Assembly (NCBI GenBank): GCA_017421145.1
Contig: JAFOTA010000118.1
Coordinates: 1-8,079, forward strand
DNA length: 8,079 nt
Direction: 5' to 3'
DNA from: Treponema sp.
Lineage (GTDB): Bacteria; Spirochaetota; Spirochaetia; Treponematales; Treponemataceae
Part shown: one piece after another, positions 1 to 6,580 of the stretch
Position numbering within the stretch: position 1 is the stretch's first letter
Layout of the letters: each line of letters opens with the position of its first letter
Notes under the pieces: generated by a model
Seen by the model: only the letters and a program-made list of their open reading frames with translations
The model's database searches: none
What the model was told of the DNA's origin: nothing
Position numbers and translations under genes: made by a program

Positions 1-607
1 AAATCATCGTGTCCTCAGGATATTCGCGTATCAGATCCTCGCTCGTTTCAAAATAGGCCGCTTTGGTCGCATGTTTTTTGAGCATGACGAAATGCTTTTT
101 CGCCTCCTCAACGTGAGCGCCTTCCTTGCATGCCTTTATATACTGATAATATGCATATACGGCTATGTCGAATTTTCCTTCTTTTTCATAGAATTTTCCG
201 ACAGTAAAAAGCTCTTCCGGGTTTTCCTCTACGGTATTTTTCTTCAGCGTCAACTGAGTGAGGCTTGCATTCAAACTGCGCATTTCTTTGGTGAACGCAC
301 GCACAATCTTCAATGCGACGGGCGTGTTGCGCATAATCAGCTCAGGGTACTGCTCCTTTTTTACCATGATTGCAGTCACCTCTGTAAGGCAGATTACGTT
401 TTCCGTCTGCGCCTGACCTGACATACATGGGATAACGCCGACAAAATCGCCGGGTCCCAGAACGACTGGAACGCTGCCTGGAATAGGAGTCGTATGCTGT
501 GAAGTGACCTGTCCTTTCTGAATGATGAAGAACTTGTCGATACCGGTGGTTCCTTCAACCAACATGTATGTGTTTGGCTTAAAATTTACAAAACCTAACT
601 GAAGCAC
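1..607 (-). CDS. Cyclic-nucleotide-binding-domain (Crp/Fnr-type sensor fold) protein, 3' end outside window
   Basis: Reading the minus strand from a GTG at 607-605 gives about 202 codons that run open to the left edge, so the C-terminus is missing. The start is supported by AAAGAGG (620-614) six bases upstream and by an in-frame TAG at 637-635 that blocks any long extension. Residues 1 to about 100 fit a cNMP-binding beta-barrel: an early beta strand with FFIIQKGQV, then LGPGDFVGV. Residues from about 130 (ENPEELFTVGKFYEKEGKFD onward) look like a helical TPR-type repeat. No helix-turn-helix follows the barrel in the visible part, unlike Crp or Fnr regulators. The phosphate-binding cassette is atypical: the usual PRxA segment reads SGQAQTENV, with no Arg for the cyclic phosphate. 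I infer a sensor or scaffold protein with unknown ligand. The fold call is fairly sure, the function is not. It lies 129 bases downstream of murB on the same strand. Confidence 0.8.
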   Translation of the reverse strand, partial: MLQLGFVNFKPNTYMLVEGTTGIDKFFIIQKGQVTSQHTTPIPGSVPVVLGPGDFVGVIPCMSGQAQTENVICLTEVTAIMVKKEQYPELIMRNTPVALKIVRAFTKEMRSLNASLTQLTLKKNTVEENPEELFTVGKFYEKEGKFDIAVYAYYQYIKACKEGAHVEEAKKHFVMLKKHATKAAYFETSEDLIREYPEDTMI

Positions 608-668
608 TTTATACCTCTTTGTGCAAATAGCACACTATAAGCTTAATATCGGACGAATTCCGAATTTG

Positions 669-697
669 CATAAGCCAATCTGCAAACGTAAAGTCAA
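669..697 (-). promoter_or_regulatory. Possible sigma-70-type promoter for the cNMP-domain gene
   Basis: On the minus strand TTGACT (697-692) is followed after 17 bases by CTTATG (674-669). The -35 is a good match and the -10 is poor. Transcription from here would give a leader of about 55 bases before the GTG at 607. The -35 box overlaps the right arm, in minus-strand sense, of the inverted repeat at 693-717. Read-through from murB is an equally good explanation for expression. Confidence 0.3.
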
Positions 698-717
698 AAA
701 AGTCCAAATTTTTTGAC
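693..717. repeat. Perfect 9-bp inverted repeat with 7-base centre
   Basis: GTCAAAAAA (693-701) and TTTTTTGAC (709-717) are exact reverse complements separated by GTCCAAA. The repeat lies between the murB stop and the start of the cNMP-domain gene. It could be an operator, since it overlaps the possible -35 box, or a weak transcription terminator for murB. The stem is mostly A-T pairs and only TTT follows it on the minus strand, so efficient termination is doubtful. Confidence 0.5.
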
Positions 718-736
718 CAAAGCCTGAAATTCCTGC

Positions 737-1834
737 TCAAACTGCATCAGATCCGGAAGATTCAGGATTGCCTACGAAAATAACCTCCGGCTCCAGAACA
801 AAACCTGTGTTTTCGGCAACTTCTTTTTTTACGAAATTCACGAGCTTTTCAACGTCCGCCGCGCTCGCATTTCCCATGTTGATTATGAAATTCCCGTGCC
901 AAGGAGCCACCTGAGCACCGCCGATCTTATTGCCCTTGAGACCAAGCTCATCGATTATCTGACCGCTGGGCTTTCCGTATTCATGGTTGTTCTTGAACAC
1001 GCTTCCCGCGCTCGGAGCCTTGAACTGACCCTTTTCACGCCTGTCATCCTCAAAATGGGCGTTTTTCCTTGCGATGTAGTCACAGACGGCAGGGCTTGCA
1101 CCAACGTTCCCGGATACATAGACATCAAGCCCCTTGAGCGAAATGGTCACCGAAGTTATGATGCGCCTTTTTCCCTGGAACGGAGATTTTTTATAGCCCC
1201 AGTCGTTCGCCGAAAAAGTATATGTGTCTATCACGTCGAGTTCAGTAAGCTCGTAGAATTCCTTCTGATCCAAATCTTCCGGGAGGCAGTCAAGGTCAAC
1301 GTATTCAACTGACTGTATGATTGAAGAAAAATCAACTCCGTAGCACCTTGCGTTCATGAAAACAGCGCCGCCGAATGTACCTGGAAGCCCCGCAAAGCTT
1401 TCCACTCCGCTGATTCCGTATTTTGCGCACCATTCCATCAGCCGTTTTATGGTGGTTCCTGATCCTGCCGTAAGATTTATGGAAACGGATTCCTTTATCT
1501 CAGGAAAATCTTCAATCTCACACGGCTCAGCCTTTCCCGGCTCTATTTTTATCTCATCAAGGCCTTCCGTCAAAATAACCGCACCGCTGATTCCTCCGTC
1601 CCTTATCACGGTATTGCTTCCGCCGCCGAGCACAAAAATGTCAGTGCCGGATTTTTTCAGCACCGACGCAGCAACAGCAAGGGAAATCGGATCGTCCGGG
1701 CGCACCACAAGCTCTGCCTTTCCGCCGACTTTCATGGTGGTATAGCCGCTCATAGGCACATCGTAATCCACGGAGCCTTTGAAGAGTAATGAGTTCTTGA
1801 TATTTTCACCTGTTTCTCGTATGCTTAAAGCCAT
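737..1834 (-). CDS. murB: UDP-N-acetylmuramate dehydrogenase (UDP-N-acetylenolpyruvoylglucosamine reductase) MurB
   Basis: This cytoplasmic flavoenzyme makes UDP-MurNAc by NADPH-dependent reduction of the enolpyruvyl ether, the second committed step of peptidoglycan synthesis. The 365-residue protein shows the FAD-binding signature LGGGSN at 69-74 and the second flavin motif GLPGTFGG at 149-156 followed by NARCYG (161-166). It also has YKKSPF (214-219, where most family members have YRxSxF), the proton-donor segment AGSVFKN with Ser278, and the C-terminal LEPEVIFVG with the catalytic-position Glu350. It resembles the shorter type II MurB class in the Ser-motif region but is longer than the roughly 300 residues usual there. 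Extra sequence sits near residues 98-117 and 183-207. The ATG at 1834-1832 has only a weak purine-rich site upstream. A later start would cut into the N-terminal strand that precedes YTTMKVGG, so I keep this one. Its 5' end faces cysS across a divergent intergenic region. Confidence 0.95.
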   Translation of the reverse strand: MALSIRETGENIKNSLLFKGSVDYDVPMSGYTTMKVGGKAELVVRPDDPISLAVAASVLKKSGTDIFVLGGGSNTVIRDGGISGAVILTEGLDEIKIEPGKAEPCEIEDFPEIKESVSINLTAGSGTTIKRLMEWCAKYGISGVESFAGLPGTFGGAVFMNARCYGVDFSSIIQSVEYVDLDCLPEDLDQKEFYELTELDVIDTYTFSANDWGYKKSPFQGKRRIITSVTISLKGLDVYVSGNVGASPAVCDYIARKNAHFEDDRREKGQFKAPSAGSVFKNNHEYGKPSGQIIDELGLKGNKIGGAQVAPWHGNFIINMGNASAADVEKLVNFVKKEVAENTGFVLEPEVIFVGNPESSGSDAV

Positions 1835-1933
1835 ATATTCAAATCCGTCTTTGTATAATTGTAGATTTTGCCGCTTTTATGGAATTTTTTCCTGCGCAAC
1901 AATTTTATTATACACAAACATTTAAAATAATCG

Positions 1934-1962
1934 AGTGGTAACACCGGCAACGGCACCAACTC
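1934..1962 (+). promoter_or_regulatory. Candidate hairpin in the cysS leader
   Basis: The plus-strand RNA can fold with GAGT (1933-1936 region) pairing to ACTC (1959-1962), GGT pairing to ACC across one bulged A, and an inner CCG-GCAA-CGG hairpin (1944-1953) with a GNRA-type tetraloop. It ends about ten bases before the cysS ribosome binding site. This could be a small regulatory or protective structure. It is not a T-box, because no specifier loop or antiterminator sequence is recognisable. The pairing was found by eye, without energy calculation. Confidence 0.3.
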
Positions 1963-1972
1963 TGGATTTTGC

Positions 1973-1977
1973 GGAGG
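1973..1977 (+). promoter_or_regulatory. Ribosome binding site that fixes the cysS start
   Basis: GGAGG lies six bases before the ATG at 1984. An in-frame TTG at 1969 would begin translation upstream of, and read through, this Shine-Dalgarno sequence, so it is not the start. Confidence 0.85.
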
Positions 1978-1983
1978 ATTATT

Positions 1984-3522
1984 ATGGGATTACGCTTGTA
2001 TAACACAATGGGACGCACGATGCAGGATTTCGTCCCGATCACACCGGGATTCGTCGGATTCTACGGATGCGGACCGACAGTCTATAACTATGCCCACATA
2101 GGAAACCTCAGGGCATACGTTTTTCTCGATACGCTTGACCGTTCCCTGACCTATCTCGGATATGACAAAAAGCATGTCATGAACATAACCGATATCGGAC
2201 ATCTTACGGGCGACGCTGATGCCGGTGAAGACAAAATGCTCAAGACCGCAAAGGAACGCCATGAATCAGTAATGGAAGTGGCTCGTTTTTACACTGACGC
2301 TTTTTTCAAGGATCTGGATGCGCTCAACATAATCCGCCCGGACGTAGTCTGCAAAGCCACCGAGCATGTGCAGGAAATGATAGAGCTGATCAAAAGGATC
2401 GAAGCGAACGGACACACATACATGGCAGGCGGAAACCTGTATTACGACATTACCACATACGATCACTACGGAGACCTTGCATGCCTGAACCTTGACGAGC
2501 TTAAGGCCGGAGCAGGAAAAAGGGACGTTGTGGTCATTGATGAAAACAAGCGCAATCCTGCTGATTTCGTACTCTGGTTCACCAAAAGCAAATTCGAAGA
2601 CCAGGCGCTCACTTGGGACAGTCCATGGGGAAGAGGCTATCCTGGATGGCACATCGAATGTTCCGCAATGAGCATGAAATATCTCGGCGAGCATTTCGAC
2701 ATACACACCGGCGGCATTGACCATGTTCCTATCCATCACACGAACGAGATTGCCCAGAGCGAAGGTGCAACGGGAAAAAAATGGGTCAACTACTGGCTCC
2801 ACAACGAATTCCTCGTCATCGCAAAAGACAAGAACGCATCATCCGACGGAGCGGAAAAAATGTCAAAGTCATCCGGGAATTTCCTGCGGCTACAGTCATT
2901 GATCGACAAGGGCTACAATCCGCTTGACTACAGGATGTTCCTTTTGGGAAGCCACTACCGCAAGCAGGTCTATTTTTCATGGGATGCAATGGACGGTGCA
3001 AAAAACGGAAGGACGGCGCTTCTCCAGAGGATTTCCAAGCTGATTTCTGCAGCAGGCGGAAAAGATGCCGTAGCACAGCTTTCAGATAAAAAATATGAAA
3101 AAAATCAGGCTGCAAACCCGGAAGGACTTTCCGAAGCCGCAAAAAAATACCTCGATGATTTCAAGGCTGCATTGGAAAACGACCTTTCCACACCGGTTGC
3201 CCTGAGCTGCGTACAGAAAGCGGTGAAAGATTCCGAAATGAAACCAGAGGAAATACTTGACGTAGTTTCTCGCATGGATTCAGTGCTCGGACTCAAGCTC
3301 ATATCATCTGCGGCGGAACTGCTTGATTCTTCGCCTGAAAACGGACAGAATCCGCATGAAGGAGATGCAGAGGCTCAGGAAATAGATGAGCTTGTGGCAA
3401 AACGCACGCAGGCAAAAAAATCAAAGGACTTTGCCCTTGCCGACAAAATCCGTGACGAGCTTTCCGCACGCGGCATAATCGTTACGGACACACCGAACGG
3501 CCCGGTCTGGTCAAGGAAATAG
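1984..3522 (+). CDS. cysS: Cysteinyl-tRNA synthetase
   Basis: This class I aminoacyl-tRNA synthetase charges tRNA-Cys with cysteine in the cytoplasm. The 512-residue protein has the HIGH-type signature HIGN at 38-41 within [13 protein letters not shown], and KMSKS at 292-296. The zinc ligands that recognise the cysteine substrate are present as Cys29, Cys226, His251 and Glu255, with the same 25 and 4 residue spacing as I recall for E. coli. The zinc-site segment reads [13 protein letters not shown] rather than the more common GGxDLxFPHHENE, so it belongs to a divergent branch. It is longer than the roughly 460 residues of E. coli CysRS, with extra residues before KMSKS and in the C-terminal half. 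The C-terminus ends in the usual DTPNGPVW segment. The start is set by GGAGG at 1973-1977. The next gene begins 45 bases after the stop without an obvious terminator between them. Confidence 0.97.
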   Translation: MGLRLYNTMGRTMQDFVPITPGFVGFYGCGPTVYNYAHIGNLRAYVFLDTLDRSLTYLGYDKKHVMNITDIGHLTGDADAGEDKMLKTAKERHESVMEVARFYTDAFFKDLDALNIIRPDVVCKATEHVQEMIELIKRIEANGHTYMAGGNLYYDITTYDHYGDLACLNLDELKAGAGKRDVVVIDENKRNPADFVLWFTKSKFEDQALTWDSPWGRGYPGWHIECSAMSMKYLGEHFDIHTGGIDHVPIHHTNEIAQSEGATGKKWVNYWLHNEFLVIAKDKNASSDGAEKMSKSSGNFLRLQSLIDKGYNPLDYRMFLLGSHYRKQVYFSWDAMDGAKNGRTALLQRISKLISAAGGKDAVAQLSDKKYEKNQAANPEGLSEAAKKYLDDFKAALENDLSTPVALSCVQKAVKDSEMKPEEILDVVSRMDSVLGLKLISSAAELLDSSPENGQNPHEGDAEAQEIDELVAKRTQAKKSKDFALADKIRDELSARGIIVTDTPNGPVWSRK

Positions 3523-3525
3523 CCG

Positions 3526-3538
3526 TTTCATAATGAAA
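3526..3538. repeat. 13-base palindrome TTTCATAATGAAA before the sigma factor gene
   Basis: TTTCAT and ATGAAA are perfect reverse complements around a single A, in the 45-base gap between cysS and the sigma factor gene. It contains CATAAT, a near-consensus -10 hexamer (3529-3534), but no good -35 lies 16-18 bases upstream. It could be an operator on an internal promoter. A chance palindrome in an A+T-rich gap is also possible. Confidence 0.3.
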
Positions 3539-3567
3539 GACTGTAACCATTAAGAGGATGCACTGTT

Positions 3568-4116
3568 ATGAATAATAGAGAGGCGGCGGGTGAAATCCGT
3601 TGCGCTGATTCTGAAGATTTCAGGAAGCTGTACGACGCTACGATGCAGCTCCTTTTCAAAGTGTCTTACAGAATAGTAAACGATGAAGAAGCCGCAGAAG
3701 ATCTGGTCCATGACTCATACATAAAGGCCAACGAAAAGGCAATGGTCTTCCCGTCCATGGATGACGCAAAATTCTGGCTGATACGTGTCGTGAAAAATGC
3801 CTCGTTGAATTATGCCAAGCGCAAGGGACGTGAGGCAAAGGCATATCACAAGGTGCTTTATGAAGGAAGGCAGCATGTTGACGGCGGTGAAGTAGATCTT
3901 CTGAAAGCCGAAACAATAGAAAAAGTCAAGGAAATTCTCGACAAGCTTCCGCCGAAAATGAGGGAAGTCCTTGTCCTCAGGGAATACGGAGACTTGAACT
4001 ATAAAGAAATTGGAGAGGCGCTCGGAATTACTGAAGGAAACGTAAAAGTCCGTGTATTCCGTGCGCGCGAGCAAATAACAAAGATGATAGGAGAAGGCGA
4101 TGTCTACATGCCCTGA
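3568..4116 (+). CDS. rpoE: ECF-type RNA polymerase sigma factor (RpoE family)
   Basis: This is a group 4 sigma factor that directs RNA polymerase to a dedicated promoter set, normally when released from its anti-sigma factor. The 182-residue protein contains only regions sigma-2 and sigma-4, as expected for the family. Sigma-2 covers about residues 17-87 with the core-binding helix AAEDLVHDSYIKA (42-54). Sigma-4 covers about 118-173, with LPPKMREVLVLREYGDLNYK leading into a helix-turn-helix at 143-166 (YKEIGEALGITEGNVKVRVF). Translation starts at the ATG preceded by AAGAGG with a ten-base spacing. Its last 17 bases overlap the anti-sigma gene, a typical arrangement for balanced co-translation. 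The regulon and promoter motif cannot be read from this window. The symbol is used in the family sense, since ECF subgroups are not always orthologous to E. coli rpoE. Confidence 0.92.
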   Translation: MNNREAAGEIRCADSEDFRKLYDATMQLLFKVSYRIVNDEEAAEDLVHDSYIKANEKAMVFPSMDDAKFWLIRVVKNASLNYAKRKGREAKAYHKVLYEGRQHVDGGEVDLLKAETIEKVKEILDKLPPKMREVLVLREYGDLNYKEIGEALGITEGNVKVRVFRAREQITKMIGEGDVYMP

Positions 4117-4846
4117 AAAAGACATTCACTCAGTCTATTTGGACGGAGAGCTTCCGGAAGCTTACGAAGCAGAATACAAAGCTCATTTGGATTCATGCCC
4201 GGAATGCAAGAAACAGCTGGAATCCCTCAAAATGCTGAAGGCAATTTTCGAAGCGGACAAAAAATCCATGGAGCTAAGCGAAAAAGACATGGAAGACAGC
4301 TTTGAAAGATTGCAGGCAAGGCTTTCGTTCTCAAAGCACACGAGATCGAACGTGGTGGAATTCAAGCCCAAGCCTTTCATTTCTGCAGCAATCGGGGCGG
4401 TCGCGGCTCTTGCAGTCGTCTTTATACCGGTCAGGCTTTCAGCAAACAAACAGTCTTCTTCCTTCAACACGGCTTCATTCACTCCGGTCGCAAACTCGGA
4501 CATAGTTTCACCGGCATCAATTCTTGTGAAGCAGGTTGACGGCGAGATATCATCATCATCAATAGCAAATCTTCTTTCCGGCGGCGAGACCTTTGTCGGA
4601 AACAATGAAGTGCTCCTTAACACATTCAACTCAAATTTCGGAACAGTGTCATATCCGGCAGCACGCCACAGGGAACCGAACAAGCATTCCGGCAGACGGG
4701 CAGACGCAGCAAAGCAGCTCGCAAGCTATGACATATTCACTCCTGTACCCGGAAGAAGCTCCGAATCTTCCTGGACGGCCGATGAAGACGAATCGACGGT
4801 TGAATTTTCTTTAGGGAGCGTCTATCTTAATACTCAGGGCGAATAA
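4100..4846 (+). CDS. Membrane anti-sigma factor with N-terminal zinc-finger (ZAS) domain
   Basis: The protein very probably binds and inactivates the sigma factor encoded immediately upstream. Its 248 residues begin with a zinc-binding anti-sigma domain: Cys4, the signature YLDGELPE (13-20), then His29-x3-Cys33-x2-Cys36. Charged, probably helical sequence follows to about 90, then a single membrane segment at about 93-111 (FISAAIGAVAALAVVFIPV). The remaining roughly 135 residues are Ser/Thr/Asn-rich, of low complexity in places, and probably lie outside the cytoplasmic membrane as the sensory part. No known sensor domain is recognised there. The start ATG has AGGAG at 4089-4093 with six-base spacing, inside the sigma gene. 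The zinc ligands suggest possible redox sensitivity as in RsrA, but membrane anchoring argues for an envelope signal. The ZAS assignment is firm and the signal is unknown. Confidence 0.88.
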   Translation: MSTCPEKDIHSVYLDGELPEAYEAEYKAHLDSCPECKKQLESLKMLKAIFEADKKSMELSEKDMEDSFERLQARLSFSKHTRSNVVEFKPKPFISAAIGAVAALAVVFIPVRLSANKQSSSFNTASFTPVANSDIVSPASILVKQVDGEISSSSIANLLSGGETFVGNNEVLLNTFNSNFGTVSYPAARHREPNKHSGRRADAAKQLASYDIFTPVPGRSSESSWTADEDESTVEFSLGSVYLNTQGE

Positions 4847-4848
4847 AA

Positions 4849-6558
4849 GTGAAGCTCCTTAAAACAATAGCAACGCTGTACAGGAATTATCCTGCAGTCA
4901 GAATAGCGACTTTCCTGGCGGTGGTAGGAATTATCGCCGCGGCAACATCGATGTCAGGGCGCAAGAAAATCGGTAAACCGGTCATCTCGACAATAGATCC
5001 CCCAATAGGTTCAACGGGGGATATTGTTGTCATTACGGGAAAAAATTTCGGAAGCACAAGGGAAAGCTCCTTTGTGGAAATAGCAGGCTCCAGGGTCACG
5101 GCAAGCAACTACCGGGACTGGGACAACACGCAGATTGAGTTCATGATTCCGACCAACACGGTTGACGGGCTTGTAGTGGTCCAGACAGCCGAAGGAAGAT
5201 CAGAACCTGTGTTTTTTGCACGGAAAGATTCAATCCCGGTTCCGGTCAGGACAGATTACAGGGTTTCGGTTCCGGTAATCGACTCAATATCACCTTCGAC
5301 CGCACGCATAGGCGACACAATCTCCATACTCGGCTCAAACTTCGGAAATCTCCGCGGAAATTCCACAGTATATTTCACGGCAAACAGGGATGAAAGCGTC
5401 TCAAAAGTCCCGGAAGAAAACAAGCTGAACGCAGGATTCATATCGGCAAGCGACACCGACTATGATTTCGAATACTGGACGGACAGCGAAATACGCGTAC
5501 ATGTTCCTGACGGTGCAACAAGCGGACAGCTCTATGTTTCAACGGACAAAGGAAACTCATACAAGCAGGGCTTCGACGTGAAATTCCCGGCAGGACAAAA
5601 AAAGCTCACGAACTGCCGCACCTATGTCCTTCAAATCAATGCGGACATACAGAACAGGAGCCAGAAAGATGCAGGAGTCACGCTCTATGTACCACGCCCG
5701 GCCATTTCAGTATCACAACCGGCATCAGTCCTCAGCGAAGTTTCCCCCGCTCCGCTCATCGAAGACGATCCATATGACGTAATACACACGATCCAGCTTA
5801 CAGGCGGTGACAGCACCAGGATAAAAGTCAACCACAACTTCATAATCACGTCATTCATGCAGGAATCAAACATAGACGGTTCAAGCATAACGCGCTATAC
5901 GGATGCAACCAGGCTCCTGAACACAATATACACGGCACCTGACGAATGCATACCGTCGGACAACGAAGATCTGGTCAAGCTTGCGGATTCAATCGTCGGA
6001 AAAAGCACCAATCCGTACACCCAGGCTCTTTTGGTCTACAACTACATGCTCGACAACTACAAGATACTGAACACTCCGCGCACCGGTGACGTCTCGCCGC
6101 TGGATCTGATAGAAAAAAAGACGGGCGATGCATACGATTTTGCAATCATATTCACTGCTCTCTGCCGTTCACTCGGTATTCCTGCACTTCCTGTAAGCGG
6201 CATACTGGTTGAAACGAATTCCACTGCAAGAAACCACTGGTGGTCTGAAATCTATTTCGAGCACTACGGATGGTTCCCGGTGGATACGGCACTTGCGGCT
6301 GGATTGAATTACAAGGGATACACGGAAATCAATTCACCGCGCGAATATTATTTCGGAAATCTTGACGGACAGCACATCTCGTTCAGCAGAAAATGGAACC
6401 GTCTCAAGACATCGCTTTCAAACGGAAAGACTGTTTTCCGACCGCGCAGCTACGCACTCCAGTCAATCTGGGAAGAAGTCAGCACGCCGGAAGCAGATTA
6501 CAGCTCCCTTTGGAACGATCCCGTTATCGTTGGAATTTACGGGGCATACAGCTATTAA
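4849..6558 (+). CDS. Membrane-anchored protein with two IPT/TIG domains and a transglutaminase-like domain lacking the catalytic Cys
   Basis: The gene starts with GTG two bases after the anti-sigma stop, with AGGG (4836-4839) nine bases upstream. The 569-residue product has an N-terminal hydrophobic segment at about 16-35, either an uncleaved anchor or a signal. Two Ig-like IPT/TIG repeats follow, at about 44-123 (PVISTIDPPIGSTGDIVVIT) and 142-246 (PVIDSISPSTARIGDTISIL). Next come a linker domain of the kind found before transglutaminase cores (about 255-345) and a core at about 385-485. In the core the nucleophile motif, usually GxC-x2-F/Y-A, reads GDAYDFA (426-432), with Ala428 in place of Cys. 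His463 (NHWWSE) and Asp479 (GWFPVDT) are in place. The nearest Cys, Cys439, sits eleven residues on, in the helix before LGIPA, and does not align with the nucleophile. I infer an extracytoplasmic, probably non-catalytic binding protein working with the adjacent sigma/anti-sigma pair. Confidence 0.85.
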   Translation: MKLLKTIATLYRNYPAVRIATFLAVVGIIAAATSMSGRKKIGKPVISTIDPPIGSTGDIVVITGKNFGSTRESSFVEIAGSRVTASNYRDWDNTQIEFMIPTNTVDGLVVVQTAEGRSEPVFFARKDSIPVPVRTDYRVSVPVIDSISPSTARIGDTISILGSNFGNLRGNSTVYFTANRDESVSKVPEENKLNAGFISASDTDYDFEYWTDSEIRVHVPDGATSGQLYVSTDKGNSYKQGFDVKFPAGQKKLTNCRTYVLQINADIQNRSQKDAGVTLYVPRPAISVSQPASVLSEVSPAPLIEDDPYDVIHTIQLTGGDSTRIKVNHNFIITSFMQESNIDGSSITRYTDATRLLNTIYTAPDECIPSDNEDLVKLADSIVGKSTNPYTQALLVYNYMLDNYKILNTPRTGDVSPLDLIEKKTGDAYDFAIIFTALCRSLGIPALPVSGILVETNSTARNHWWSEIYFEHYGWFPVDTALAAGLNYKGYTEINSPREYYFGNLDGQHISFSRKWNRLKTSLSNGKTVFRPRSYALQSIWEEVSTPEADYSSLWNDPVIVGIYGAYSY

Positions 6559-6569
6559 GGCAGAATCAC

Positions 6570-6575
6570 AGGAGG
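6570..6575 (+). promoter_or_regulatory. Ribosome binding site that fixes the UMP kinase start
   Basis: AGGAGG lies five bases before the ATG at 6581. The open frame extends upstream to 6362 but that part overlaps the preceding gene in another frame and lacks a comparable site, so the protein begins at 6581 with MITKVLSVGG. Confidence 0.88.
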
Positions 6576-6580
6576 ATTTT

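Larger units (their letters stand above)
1835..1983. promoter_or_regulatory. Divergent murB/cysS intergenic region with promoter-like elements
   Basis: This A+T-rich gap must hold the start signals for both genes. TATAAT occurs on the plus strand at 1854-1859 and on the minus strand at 1912-1907, and a TAAAAT lies on the plus strand at 1923-1928. None has a convincing TTGACA-like box at the right distance, so exact promoters cannot be assigned. The minus-strand TATAAT would give murB a leader of roughly 65 bases. The plus-strand elements would give cysS leaders of roughly 50 to 120 bases. Confidence 0.4.

Noticed and set aside
71..421. Plus-strand open frame of 116 codons
   Set aside because: It lies wholly antisense to the cNMP-domain gene, which has coherent protein motifs and a ribosome binding site. 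The antisense peptide shows no recognisable domain.
693..717. Inverted repeat as a strong murB terminator
   Set aside because: The stem is mostly A-T pairs and lacks a proper U tract after it on the minus strand, so it is kept only as an inverted repeat.
896..1745. Plus-strand open frames inside murB
   Set aside because: They are antisense to a well-supported MurB reading frame and have no domain signature.
1969..1983. In-frame TTG as an earlier cysS start
   Set aside because: It would translate through the GGAGG that serves the ATG at 1984, and the extra residues MRRII are not expected at a CysRS N-terminus.
2266..3302. Minus-strand open frames inside cysS
   Set aside because: They are antisense shadows of a conserved synthetase gene, with no ribosome binding site or motif noticed.
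2770..3425. Several runs of seven A in cysS as possible slippage sites
   Set aside because: The reading frame is intact through all of them and Lys-rich AAA codon use is ordinary here. No alternative-frame product of interest follows.
4550..4561. Four TCA trinucleotide units in the anti-sigma gene
   Set aside because: The run encodes Ser in a Ser-rich tail and is too short to suggest phase variation, and any change by one unit would stay in frame.
6362..6580. N-terminal extension of the UMP kinase frame
   Set aside because: It overlaps the end of the transglutaminase-like gene in another frame, and AGGAGG at 6570-6575 marks the ATG at 6581.
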